Below, piece by piece: positions 1 to 11,467 of a stretch of DNA of 64,000 nucleotides. The first letter of the stretch is position 1; each line of letters starts with the position of its first letter. This stretch comes from Sclerotiophoma versabilis (lineage: Eukaryota; Ascomycota; Dothideomycetes; Pleosporales; Didymellaceae). Location: positions 372,001 to 436,000 of the forward strand of contig JAAROD010000095.1 of assembly GCA_012274445.1 (NCBI GenBank). Direction: 5' to 3'. The position numbers and the translations under genes were made by a program. The notes under the pieces are model-generated. The model saw nothing but the letters and a program-made list of their open reading frames with translations, was not told where the DNA came from and did not search any database.

Positions 1-62
1 CCACTGCACCTCACCACCGCACACCGCACACCGCGCACCGCACACTGCACACCGCACACCAC
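1..62. repeat. Imperfect CA/CCG-rich simple repeat
   Basis: Short units of the CACCGCACA type recur with small variations up to the start of the first gene. This is low-complexity sequence in the presumed 5' leader. No function is visible. Confidence 0.6.
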
Positions 63-80
63 CTCACCACTTCGCCCGCC

Positions 81-2691
81 ATGGCTCCGGCCGTCCCCAG
101 ACTGCGCATTCTGTCAGGTGCGTCCCCACTCCGAGCCCTGGCCCGCCTTGTCTGCACCCGCAGAGCCTGCGCCAGCCTGCACGCCCTCCAGCGCTGCACG
201 CGCCGACACTGCCTCCCCACACACAGCACCCTCTGCTAACAGCTGCCAGTTGGCGGAAACGCCGTCTCAGCCTTCCTCTCCTGGCGGTTGCAAGCGACCA
301 ACGCCTGCGACGTCACGCTCGTGTGGAAGTCGGGATACGAGAGCGTTGCACAATACGGCATCTCGTTCAAGTAAGCACCCCGTCCTGCCCTCACAGTCCC
401 TCGCTCCATGCTCACGCCAGCTCCAGGTCTGCCCTCTACGGCAACGAGCGCTTCAAGCCCTACTCTGGTGAGTTTGCACCTCTTCTCGGCCGCTAGCTCC
501 GCACTAACAGCGCTTGCAGTCGTTCGGACCCCCGAAGATGCCGCCCATTCTTCCAAGCAGCCCTTTGACTATGTTCTCCTCTGCGTAAAGGCTCTCCCTG
601 ACGTATACGATATCGCCAACATCATCGAGTCGGTTGTCTCTCCCCAGCACACCTGCATCCTCATGAACACCACACATAGTCTGGGCGTCGAATCATACCT
701 GGAGCAGCGCTTCCCCACAAACGTCGTTTTGTCTTTGGTATCCGGCGCAGAGATTACACAACTCGGCGCTAGCGAGTTTGAGCACAAGGGAGCCACCGAC
801 ATCTGGGTTGGTCCTGCCAACAAGAACGCTGCCATCCCCGCCCAGATTCAGTCTGACATGGCCGAGGCCCTGGCCATGACCTTGAGCTCAGGCCAGGTCG
901 ACTGCAAAGTCGCATCCAACATAAGGCAACAGCAATTTGAGCGTATGATAGGGTACGCCACCCCTCTGTCCTCACAACTACGTATAACTGATGTGCTACA
1001 GTCCAATCGCTTTTCACCCGGCCAGTGTTCTCTTCGAGACGGCAAACCACGCCGAACTCATTGAAAAGGTTGGCGTTCGCGCCCTTATCACGGGTGTGCT
1101 CGACGAACTATTGGCACTTGCCAACGCTCAGGGCTGCACATTCCCCGCCGATTTCAAGGAATCCACAATCCGCCAGATGACACAGCCACAAGAAACCAAC
1201 AGCACCATGTGGATGGATTTTGAGGCCAAGCGTCCCATGGAGATCGAAACCTACCTAGGATCTCCTCTCAAACTTGCTCTTGAGGTCAATGTTGCCGTCC
1301 CTCGGATCGAAACCCTCTACGCTACCCTCCATCACCTCAACATCGTCAACCGAAACCGACCAGCTGCTGGTCCTACACCCACACCCGCTCAGAATATGCA
1401 ACACCCGCCGCCTCCCCCAAGACTCTCGTCAGCCCCTCTGCCGCGAGGCCCGCCAGGCCCGAACGGACCAGGACCTACGATGAACGGCAATGGTCCTATG
1501 AAGGGTGGTCCTCGTTCTGGAAGCCGCGCACCTTCGGTCAATGGTGCCCCACCTATGATGCGTCGTGGCCCACCGCCGGGCATGAACGGCTACCCTCCGC
1601 GAATGAACGGCGCCCCCAATGGCCAACGTCGCCCATCCCTTGAAGCCAATGACCTGGAGGAGTTTTCGCATCTGATGCTGTACGACGACATGGTTGAAGG
1701 TGCTCCTCCCGTTGCTCCCAACGGCCAGTACGACAATGGTGCTACACCATCGAGCAACCTCTCTCTCCGCGAGAGGGAGTTGATGATTAGGCAGCGTGAG
1801 CTCCAGCTCAGGGAGCAAGAGCTCAACATGCGCCGCGCTCCTCCTCCGGGTCAGGCCCGACGACCTCCCCCGCCGCAGTCTATCAATGGTTTCGATGATG
1901 ACGATGATGACGATGACTTCTTTGACCCAATGGCAGGAGGCCGTCAGCCTGGCCCGGTAATCGACCCTGACAACTTCGATATGATGAGCGTCACCTCGCG
2001 GCGCAACCGCAAGGTACCTAGCGCAGGTCAGATTCGCAGCAACCCAGAGGGTATGGGCTACATGCCCGGCCCTCAAGGCCGCTCGAGGAACCCATTTTCA
2101 CGCCCTGGTATGAATAAGAACCGAACCAGTGCGCAGATGATCAACAATCTGCCCGGATTGCACCATAATATTATGAACGACCCTCTGCTTGGCTACTCAT
2201 CAAACCGATACGCTGATGTCGATCGTGGCGCTATGGGCGCTCAATCGAGAACCAACTCACTGACTGCATCGCGTCTAGACGAAATGCAAGGAGGCGGTAA
2301 CTATGGTGGCTATCCTTCAATGAGCCGCCGCACAAGCCAGTCGCCTGGCAATCCACTCAGCCCCGGCCCTCGGCCAATGGGTCGACCTTCTCCCCCTAAT
2401 GGCTACGCCCCCAACGGTATGCCGCCGAATGGAATGCCTCCCAACGGCATGCCGCGCAATGGGTCCAATGGACCTTCACCTCCTGGTATCAGACAGCCAG
2501 GTCCCCTTGCGCCGCAACAAGTTGAACAACACGCTGGGGTGAGCACTCTTTACCCGCCCAAGTCTCGTCCAAATGTTCGCAGTCTGACTGGATCCGCAAG
2601 CGCTAGCGCGGGTAGTAATTCCACTGAAGAAAACTCGGCACACAGCAGCCAGAGCAGCCTAGGACCCCGTCCCCCCGTCGGTGTCCGATAA
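81..2691 (+). CDS. Ketopantoate reductase (PanE/ApbA)-like protein with long disordered C-terminal tail
   Basis: The family reduces 2-dehydropantoate to pantoate with NADPH in the pantothenate/CoA pathway; substrate here is not proven. Five exons: 81-117, 250-370, 427-467, 520-952, 1002-2691, giving 773 aa. The N-terminus has the Rossmann strand ILSVGGNAVSAFLSWRLQ, followed by the FDYVLLCVKA segment typical of this family, and an ApbA C-terminal helical domain ending near residue 335. The last ~435 residues are unlike any reductase: rich in Pro, Gly, Asn and Met, with tandem NGMPP units, an eight-Asp run (FDDDDDDDDFF) and a predicted short helix of repeated R-E-L-Q residues. PanE enzymes are usually 300-400 aa, so the tail doubles the protein. 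All exon joins keep frame. The enzymatic call is good for the core only; the tail's role is unknown, and the protein may be a regulatory paralogue rather than an active enzyme. Confidence 0.85.
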
Positions 2692-4810
2692 AAGAGGAGA
2701 TTTTATCGATTCGCATTTGCGGCGATCGGTTGGAGTATGTTCGGACTTTGCATGGACAGCGTTTGCGGCGACACTTTGACGAAACTATCTATTGTATCTG
2801 AAAGCTGGGGGGGGGGGGGGGGCTTTCTCGAACCACGAAATACCTCCACGGACGCGCATTCTGATATCACCTATCAATTGCTCTTCGCTTCCCACTCGGC
2901 TTCTTTTCTCGAATACGCACACACCACCATTTCACCCGACCGCAGCATGTTGGGGTTGGAAGGGCTTCATGAATGGCCAGGGGTCAATTTAGCCCTGTGG
3001 CGGACACTTAATGATGATTATAGAATTTGGCTGGGGAGGAACATTTCCATATACACAGACCAACCTGGGAACGAGGTTGTCGCTTTCGTTTTCTCCTTTG
3101 TCACCATCGTACATATTGTAGACGTTTTGTGGCGGCGTCTTTCTCACTTCGCACTGGCACTCGCTAATCATGTTCCTTGCATGAGTTGCTCAGTGGGCTG
3201 GGTTTGTTTCGATTAGGAGTTTTGATACATGCATATGCTTTTTTGTTTTTTTGGCATTTACTTCTGCCTGCTGTTGAGGCACTCTCTTACCTTGCTGTGT
3301 CTGGCTTTGAACTCACACAGTGTATACTACTATCACCTATACCTTTAGCGGAGTTGTTGCAGAGCAGGATTGGCAGCAAGCAGAGTGAAGCGCTTGAGGC
3401 AGGAGTGACACCATGTAGCGTTGCATACTTAGTTGAGCGCGTAACAAAAGCATGATGTTCATTCATATCTTCTATTTCATGACTGACCAATTCCCCATGT
3501 GTGCCGGCTTGAACAAACCCTACAAACCGAAATCTCGGAGAACGATTGCGCAACGAACCAGTGCCGGTTAGCTCAATACTCGCCACAGTCGAGCCGGTGC
3601 AAGCATGATGAGGGAGGAGTTTAACATTCCTCCCGTGGACTATTCCACAAACCATTTACGCGAATGTCGCCCGCCTTGCTTTAGCACTCTATCCAGCACC
3701 AGCTCCTATGAATCGAGGAAACAAATATCTTAATGCATGCGCCGAAGCTGAAGCTGAAGGCGGTAATGTCTACCTTTCTGCGTATATTTGGTGCATCCTC
3801 GTATTTTGGGAAGGAGCTTCAGGGCCGCTTTCACAGAGCATTGCAGGCGTACTTTGCCGGTATTCTTTTCAATGTTAAATACTTGTTCTGCTTGCATTGG
3901 GATGGGTGGATGCAAGTCTGCCACACCATGCACATGCACAGCTTGAAGACGTACCAGTCAATCTTTTTGGTCTGTATAATTTCACTGCTAGAGCGTGGTT
4001 TTGGGGACGCTGATGCGCGCTCGCTCTAGACGATGTTGATTTCGGCGTTTTGCGCTTTGGCTTATCAAGGTCTGGCTATGTGGTTTGGTCTTTTAGGTTC
4101 TACTTTGCCTCTCCTAATTGTGTACGTCGTTTTGTCCTTTGTCTTCCCTTTTCGTTCGCTGGTTGTGTATATTGTTTGGACGCCCCATGCTTCGCGGCCA
4201 GAACTTGTCAGCTAGATATCTAGCCGGACGTCAAGCACATCTCTGGAACTTTCAGTCATCGTGATGCGCGAGTTTTACAAGACATGCTCTGCGTGTCAGC
4301 TGTAGCTTTGTCGTTCTGTAAGGCTTCGGCGGTGCTCTTTGATGGTGGCCGTATCTGTCATGTGACAACCTCACAGATGTAGCTCTAGGGCTGAGCGGCC
4401 AATAAGTGTGTGAGTTGGTGCGTCACACACAGTAAGAAAGACAAGGTTTCAAAGCTATCATGGCTATTTTCAGTTGCTTTCCGAATGTGTCGGGCCGACA
4501 TGGGCCGCTCAAGTGATACTTCGACCACATCCGAGGCTGGTGATGGTGTGACGGCCACTGTGCACGATCGATGAAGCTTGCCTTCGGCAGCCCCTCGTCT
4601 CAATTCCGCTAGCGCAGCGCAGCGTAAACATCACCTCCTCAAAGGAACACGGCTCGTTCCAATTGCAAGGCTCAACGTCTCCCGCCCGTTTCCTCAACGA
4701 GTTGGCATGCATGCCTTTGCTGTTGGATGCCTGCATGGAGATTTAGTGGGAGCTGCCCAAGCTCGAGCTTACCCCTCACGTCATAGCTGTCGACCAAACA
4801 AAGCGGGGTG
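2692..4810. other. Gene-poor interval between the PanE-like gene and the glucokinase gene
   Basis: Only short unrelated open frames occur, none with a family motif or a convincing splice partner. It begins with the 3' flank of the PanE-like gene, contains a run of about 14 G near 2808-2821, and ends as the upstream region of the glucokinase gene. I see no RNA gene or mobile element here. Confidence 0.5.
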
Positions 4811-6849
4811 ATGCCCGTCAACACACACTTCAGGAGGTACAGCGCTCCTGCAAGCTCGTTTAAAGACACTGCCACGCCCAGTAGGCCCCAGTCGAGCTGG
4901 AGCCCTCCCCGTCGTAAACCTGGCCGAGCCTCATTTGCGACCCACACTGTGATCGGTGCAATCGTCGTCCTGCTAGCGCTTTTCTTCCAAGTCTTTGCAC
5001 CCCACTTCTCTCACACGGTCCTGCGCTTCTTCACCAAAGACCAGCATTGGCACGTCAGCTCCCCAGGCATCACTCTCCGCAACCCCGTACTCTTCCACGA
5101 ACCCCAGATCTGCCCGAAGCTTGAGCAGATAGTCGAGTTCCAAGGCACCTTCAACACCCGCCCCAAGCGCAGCATGGCTCTCGCCGAGCAGGCAAAGCGG
5201 GTCGCCGCAGAGTTCGAGTTCAGCGACGATGGTCTGAACAAAGCAGTAAAGGAGTTCATCAGAGAGATGGGTATGCGTCCGACATAACCGCGTTGGCCGA
5301 CTGAGAGGCTAACAACGCGTAGACGAGGGCCTGCAACAGGAGGGCACAGAGCTGAGCCAGATTCCAACCTACGTCACTGCCGTGCCCAATGGCACTGAGA
5401 AGGCACGCGACCACCGCGGAAGCATTAAAGATGGGACGAGAGGGCTGACTGCAAACGTAGGGTCTTTACATGGCTGTCGACCTGGGCGGCACCAACTTCC
5501 GTGTTTGCTCCATCCAGCTGCACGGCAATACCACCTTCTCTCTCACACAGAGCAAAGTCGCCGTCCCCCACGAGCTCATGACCGCGAAGACATCAAAGGA
5601 GCTCTTCTCTTTCCTGGCGAAGCAGATCGAGAAGTTCCTCCAGGCACACCACGAAGAGCACTACGCTGGGACACTCAAGCGCCGTCAAACCGGAGAACAG
5701 GCTGAAGAGATCTTCAACCTGGGTTTCACATTCTCTTTCCCCGTGAACCAGGTTGGTATCAACAAGGGTCTGCTTATGCGCTGGACGAAGGGCTTCGACA
5801 TTCAGGATGCCGTTGGCAAGGACGTCTGCGCCCTGCTACAAGCTGAGATTGACGAGCTCCACTTGCCAGTCAAGGTCGCTGCATTGGTCAACGACACCGT
5901 TGGAACACTCATGGCCCGCTCGTACGCCTCGCCAGGCAAGACCGGCACATTGCTCGGAGCTATTTTCGGAACCGGTACCAACGGTGCCTACGTTGAGAAG
6001 CTGGACAAGGTCACGAAGCTCACAAAGGCCAAAAATGTAGGAGAGTTTGATAAGTCAACTGGTGAGATGATTGTCAACACCGAATGGGGCTCCTTTGACA
6101 ACTCCCTCCGCACCCTGCCAAACACACCTTACGATGTTGAGCTTGACCAAAAGTCTGTCAACCCCGGCATTCAGATGTTCGAGAAGCGCGTATCTGGCAT
6201 GTTCTTGGGCGAGCTTCTCCGTCTTGCCCTGGTCAAGCTTATCAAGGACCCCAAGGTTCCCCTCTTCCAGGATGATAACTCTTCCTCGAACGACATCCAC
6301 AGCACAACGCAAATCGCCCAAGACAGCCCGATATTCAAGCAGTGGGGTATTGACACAAGTTTCCTGTCCATTTGCGCCGGTGACACCAGCGCCGGCCACC
6401 GCGTGATCAGACAAACACTTGATAAGGACTATGGTATCTCAGCCGCCAGCACCGAGGACGCAGAGGCTGTTAAGACGATTGCCGGCGCTATTGGTCGCCG
6501 TGCTGCTCGTCTCTCAGCTGTTGCCATTGGTGCTATCATCATCAACACCGGCCGCTTGGAGAAGTCCAAGAGCACTGCCACAACCGAGGACAAGGCTGGC
6601 ATCGACCCTCCTCGAGGAGACGTCAAGGTCGACGAGGAAGATGTTGTCGATGTTGGTGTTGACGGTTCGCTCGTTGAGTTCTACCCCAACTTCGAGGAGC
6701 ACATCAGAGAGGCTTTTCGTGCAGTTCCGCAGATCGGCGAGCGTGGCGAGAAGCACATCCGCATTGGCATTGCGAAGGACGGATCAGGTGTTGGTGCTGC
6801 GCTTATTGCGCTTGTTGCTGGTCAGGTCCCCGAACCCCAGCTGCACTAG
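4811..6849 (+). CDS. Glucokinase/hexokinase
   Basis: Phosphorylates glucose (ATP-dependent), the first step of glycolysis. Three exons: 4811-5270, 5323-5402, 5461-6849. The core shows the phosphate-binding AVDLGGTNFRV, the sugar-binding block FTFSFPVNQVG...MRWTKGF, catalytic NDTVGTL, GTGTNGAYVE and the C-terminal GSGVGAALIAL. The ATG at 5174 (MALAEQAKRV) would give 521 aa, the usual size of fungal glucokinases. The frame stays open upstream to the ATG at 4811, adding 121 residues with a hydrophobic stretch (VIGAIVVLLALFFQVF) that could span a membrane; which start is used cannot be settled from sequence. Intron 2 has a GC donor: the conserved PNGTEKG peptide forces the junction right after AAG at 5402, where the intron begins GCACGC and ends CTGAC...GTAG. 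The kinase call is firm; choice between glucokinase and hexokinase is by general resemblance only. Confidence 0.93.
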
Positions 6850-7105
6850 ATGCATGTCGAAACGCTGTATTTCGACAGATGATGGTATATATGTGAAACG
6901 AGATCTTACGTGCAATGTCTTTGCTATTCAGCTAGAAAGCAATTGTAAACACAATAAAACATGCTCCTACATCGGGTTCAACGTCATGGATTCAGCAGTA
7001 CCGTTTGCAATTTGGTGAAGTGTAACCATTTCTGCCATGAGAAGTTAAGCGAAAGAGGGGGAAAAAATAGCCTTTTACCGTCGTCATTAAAGACATAGCA
7101 ACAGC

Positions 7106-7110
7106 AAAAA
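7106..7110 (-). terminator. Pol III terminator of tRNA-Lys
   Basis: Five T residues on the minus strand lie three bases after the discriminator base of the tRNA-Lys gene, the usual RNA polymerase III stop signal. Confidence 0.7.
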
Positions 7111-7113
7111 GAT

Positions 7114-7241
7114 CGCCCGACCAGGGACTCGAACCCTGAGCCTTGAGATTAAAAGTCTCACGCGCTAACCCTGAAACTTTATTAATATTTGCCCGAGTAT
7201 CTTCGTTGAACGGAGTGGTCTTACAATTGTGCCAGCCGGGC
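7114..7241 (-). tRNA. tRNA-Lys(UUU) interrupted by a 54-nt insertion in the D-loop
   Basis: Read on the minus strand, the acceptor arms GCCCGGC and GTCGGGC pair along their length. The anticodon arm TGAGA-CTTTTAA-TCTCA gives anticodon UUU, and the T arm CAGGG-TTCGAGT-CCCTG is perfect. Positions 7171-7224 are extra. Removing them restores a normal D-loop (AATT joined to GGTTAGCGC) and a 74-nt tRNA. The insertion begins GTAAGA and ends TTTCAG, so it looks like a spliceosomal intron rather than the usual tRNA intron next to the anticodon. It also splits the internal A box. A T5 Pol III terminator follows directly. It may be a disrupted, non-functional copy or an unusual intron-containing gene. 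Confidence 0.85.
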
Positions 7242-7597
7242 CGCTGTTGATACACATCACCCTGAATATTTAGAATATAACTTGATAGCAAATAGACAGT
7301 TTGTTTCTTGGTCGAGTCCTTGTCATCATCCGCCTGTCAATGTTGGAGTGGGTCTCTGTACGGGTTTGTGTGGCTGGGCGCTACGTCCTCGCCGCTGGGT
7401 GCCGGACCTCGGTTGTGACCGATAGAAGCTAAAGGCGACTAAAGAGTGTTGACCTCACCACTCTTGATTCACCGCAACGTTGCCTTTACTTCTTCACGTC
7501 AAGTTCAGTTCTTTCTTTGAAACATATTGCAGAATATTATGTGTAAATTCAACTACGACTACTGTGTTAACTATCCTGTTATACTATGTACTGTTTA

Positions 7598-7757
7598 TGT
7601 CACGACCCAGCTCCGGCTCACTGAGCCGAGACCACCTCAAACAGGTATAGAGTGCTCACTCCTATGAGTGAACAGGCCGGAACAGCACTTATATTGTTAT
7701 CCCAACCCTGTTAGGGTCTGGGCGCAGCCAGGGTCTAACACTATCCCCCTTCTTGAG
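7598..7757 (-). mobile_element. LTR with adjoining polypurine tract (retrotransposon 3' end remnant)
   Basis: Read on the minus strand, 7740-7598 is a 143-bp unit with ends TGTTAGACCC and GGTCGTGACA, the TG...CA form of an LTR. Directly before it lies GAAGGGGGATAG (7741-7753), a typical polypurine tract, so this is most likely the 3' LTR of a minus-strand LTR retrotransposon. No intact gag or pol frame is visible further in, so the element is truncated or decayed. Confidence 0.65.
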
Positions 7758-10700
7758 CACGCGCTGTCCTCAGCGCGAAGGGTTGTTAAGTACTGAACCT
7801 TCTAGCAGCTCTTCGGCACATACTGGCCCACGTTCGCCTATTCTAGGACTTACTCACGTGCTACATAGCCTACACTGGCCTACTTAGAAGCAAAGCTAGA
7901 GGTGCCTCTGCCACATGTAGGCTGGCAAATAGGTTAATCGGGGTTACCCCGCTGGGTCCCTATTCCAATCCCAAAACTTAGCCATTTCCAGCCCAATTAT
8001 TAAGATTCCAAGCAGCCTCAAAGGCCGTTAGGCCACTAGCTGTTAGCTGACAATATAAGTACTGTTCCGGCCTGTTCACTTATCTAAGTGAACATTAATA
8101 CCTTTTAGTTCTCTTAGCGCAGTGGGCCTAGAAGAGAGCAATAAACAGGCAAAGATGCAGTTTAGAATGATAAGAAAAGAATGGAACGATGCAGGAGAAT
8201 ATAAAAGGAGGGAAATAGAGCGTGTCTGGAAAGCGCAGCTAGGGGACGATATCCTATGGAATGCCGGAGAGAGTACAGAAGAGAGTACAGAAGAGAGTAA
8301 GCTTTGGAGAGACTTTATACAGTGGACGAGCTCTATGTAGGGCAGCTGTTGGATGAAGGGCTCTAGAAAGAGGCTAACAAGAAGTGAAGGAGCTTATCTA
8401 TCTGTGATATACTGTGTTAGCAGGTAAAGCAGAAGGTAGTAGAGATTTGGTATAAGGGCCATGTGGATATGAAATACAGCCTTTGAAACAGAGCGCACTT
8501 GACTATCTATTCTTAACATCTTTCCGGCTTTTACCTTAAAGCGTATAAACCGGATCCATACTTATTGATCCTTTCAATACAACTCCTCTGTTTTCACACT
8601 GTCTGGTAGCTTACCCTGTAAACGCAGCTGGCAAATTGTCTCCTAAATATACTACTACAAAAACCATATCTACTTCATAGCGCTATTAGTATAGAAACTA
8701 GCGCTACTGCTATGGCTACCCAGCATAGGCACGCATCAAATGCCCAGAATTGCGATTGATGCGGGAGATATCCGGGAGGGGCCCTTGAAGCGCTGAACTC
8801 AATCATACGATAGCCAACGCGAACTTAGATAGTCTGTTAGCCTTGAATGATAGAGCTATAGTAGACTATAATTATACTGCAATCGCAACTGTAGCAGCAC
8901 TGACTGTCTATTTGAGATAGATCCATCTTATGGCTAGTAAGGCAGTATAGCGCAAAGGCCTGCTTACCCAGCGTATTATAAACTAGAAGCGCCTACCTAC
9001 AACAATAAATAGACCAGGACACACTAGCTGCAAAACAAAGCCTAGCTTGAATGCTGCTAGCCCCCCTCTTACCTGCTTTTGCCGCTGCTCTGCAGAGATG
9101 AAACTGCTCGAATACGCCGTGCCAACTGCGCCAGCACCGAGCAGCTGGATGAAACACCATCCGAGATCGAAGAGAACAAGAAAGGTGTCACTCAACGTGT
9201 AAGGAACCAGAGAAGACGGATTCGATAGGTCTCAAGTGGTGTGGTCTACCAGAGGATCCGGCCAAACGTAGCATAACATGCTGCAGCTATAAAAGCCGGC
9301 CTTAGACTGATACAGGGACAGAGTATTAGTAACGCATGTATTACGGAGAAGCTTCAAAGAACGTACATAAATGCTAAGTAGCTGACGGCAAAAGGGCTTG
9401 CGTCAGTAGGGTTGCACACTAATACTGCCTGAGCTACAAATCTTACAAGCTCTACTATTTACGCAGTAAAGTTGTCTCAACTCATAGTTTAGAACGCAAC
9501 TTACGTTAGGCCAATTTATATCGCTGTAGTTGACTGCCCGCAATATAGTAAGGACTTGCGAGGGGCCGAATCCGTCAAGCTGTTCTCTCACATTTTCACC
9601 GTCGCTCCAACTCTTGACCGCCCACGTCGACTCACCTGAGCGATAGCTTAGTCCGCAAAATAATAGATATGAGCAAACCAGGCCATATAAAGTTGAACGT
9701 TATGGGTCAGTGCCGCCCGAGCGCTTTCAACAAGACGGGAAAACCGCTCAATGCCAGATGCCCACTGTGCCACTCGTATATAATAGTTCAAGGCAATATT
9801 GGGAAAGACAACATTCTGAAAGCTGATTATCATGTCATCATAAAGATGCTCAAACGGGGCAATTATTATACTACTTGGATGAGACAATGGCTTCTGTCAG
9901 CACGCTTGTTGATGTTTTTGAAAGTTCGGCTTATGATGTCGATGCCATCTTCTAACACAACACTCTTATGGATCCTCGACTTGTTCAAGCAATGAGGAAG
10001 TATTCGCTCCAGTAAATACTGTGGAACCAGGCGAGTGAGATCTGGTTCTGTTGTGGGGCTTGTAGCAAGCGCATCATGACTGGGCCAATTCTGAACGTTT
10101 TAGAGCAACGGATCGCCGTTCTGGTTTTGAGCTTGCAGGCAAAAGACCTGTCGCAAGGCATCTTAGCCCATGTTTCCAATAAATATTTGCAGTACGGAAC
10201 CGGTATCCACAAATCATTGACTGAGGGGTTCGGCTTGCGTCGTCTCCTTGAAAAGGATCCCCGTTCGAGCAACGGAGATCCAGCAAGAGCGAGCGTTCTT
10301 CTGTTACAAGAAGAGTCTACCGACCTCAGACCGAGCGGGTCCTTTCCATCAAGGCGAGCTCCTTGATGACGACTTCCACTCGAATGGCGCGCAGTACCGT
10401 TTTCACTTCGGATGACTCCAGCACGAAGTCTCTCGCTGACGAACCCTTCCTGTGCAAGATAGGAACAGCAAGTCTACCTAGCAAACTGTAATCTGCAGAA
10501 ATATTGTCAGGTTGCAGATGCTCTGCAAATTAGCATCGAATACCTCCCAAAAATCAGCTTCGTACCTGCAGAGACTGTTCTTATCCGCTTTTAGACCTTG
10601 GTTCCATATGGCAAGCTGATGATGGTTCTCTGAGGACAATGTGCGCGCGGATCTTCATGCTGGGTTCTTTGACAGCGAAGCGAGTCAAACATACGATCCC

Positions 10701-11467
10701 ATATGCTACGCGACGACCACAGTACCACCTATTTGGCACGATTAGGGGAGTGTGTTAGTTTAACTGTGCAGGCCTTTAAAAGCTTTTCACAACTCTACAT
10801 AACTACAAGAGTTTCCAAAGATTTTTTAGTATGCTCTTCATTTCCACTGAAGATCTCCAGGGTAATCGTTAAGTGTGACCGCCAGAAAGGAAGTCACTAC
10901 CGGCTTTTGTGCTACCCAAGAGACAAAAGTGCGGGTTGGCTTAGCCCACGTAGGCAGTGTGAGATGATGAAGTAATACTACTGCGAACAAGTCGAGAAAG
11001 GACACGAAGCGATGAGAAGTGTCACGGTGGATGCAACACGTGTTGAGATTGCTTTGAATGGAACGGATGCTCCTTCCATCAGGAGTAAAAGTCCCATCTG
11101 TACAATAAGGGAAAGGAACAGATGTGTTCGAGTCAAGGCAGGTTAAAAATTTACTTTGTGGCCATATACTGGGATGTTAGAAATATTTGGAGATGGCATC
11201 GAGACAAGAACTTGTTTACAGTACCTCATGACTCACTAGTACTTCTTGACGACTAGGTAGCACAGAACAGCCAAATGTAGAGCAGTGACCAATCTGATGA
11301 AACTCAGTCGTATAAAATCAATGTTCACGTACGAATAATGAGATTGTAAAATCAATATGATGTCATTTCGTAAATCATTCTGGGTATAACAACTTATATC
11401 ATGCAAGTAAGTAAAATTGCATCAATGCAGCACTCATCAAGCATCGTCTCATCACCCCCCCCCCTCC
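7758..11467. other. Gene-free, transposon-like decayed interval
   Basis: Apart from the LTR fragments there are only short frames, dense in stops. A 72-codon frame at 8122-8340 (charged, with a duplicated STEE unit) might be a piece of a transposon protein. Coding-like shreds around 10010-10500 change frame repeatedly. The sequence is richer in A and T than the flanking genes, which would fit repeat-induced point mutation, but I have not computed RIP indices. I recognise no intact gene. Confidence 0.5.
8041..8106 (+). mobile_element. Degenerate LTR fragment in inverted orientation
   Basis: Starts TGTTAG like the neighbouring LTR but on the opposite strand. Bases 8050-8080 are the reverse complement of 7666-7696 over 31 bp with one mismatch, and the following TGTTCACTTATCTAAGTGAA is itself nearly palindromic. 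The remainder of the LTR body is deleted. Confidence 0.5.

Noticed and set aside
1429..2076. 215-codon minus-strand frame within the PanE-like tail
   Set aside because: Antisense to a repetitive low-complexity coding segment; composition is explained by the sense repeats.
9985..10366. Overlapping frames on both strands suggesting a gene
   Set aside because: Frames conflict, are short and stop often; the interval resembles decayed repeat DNA.
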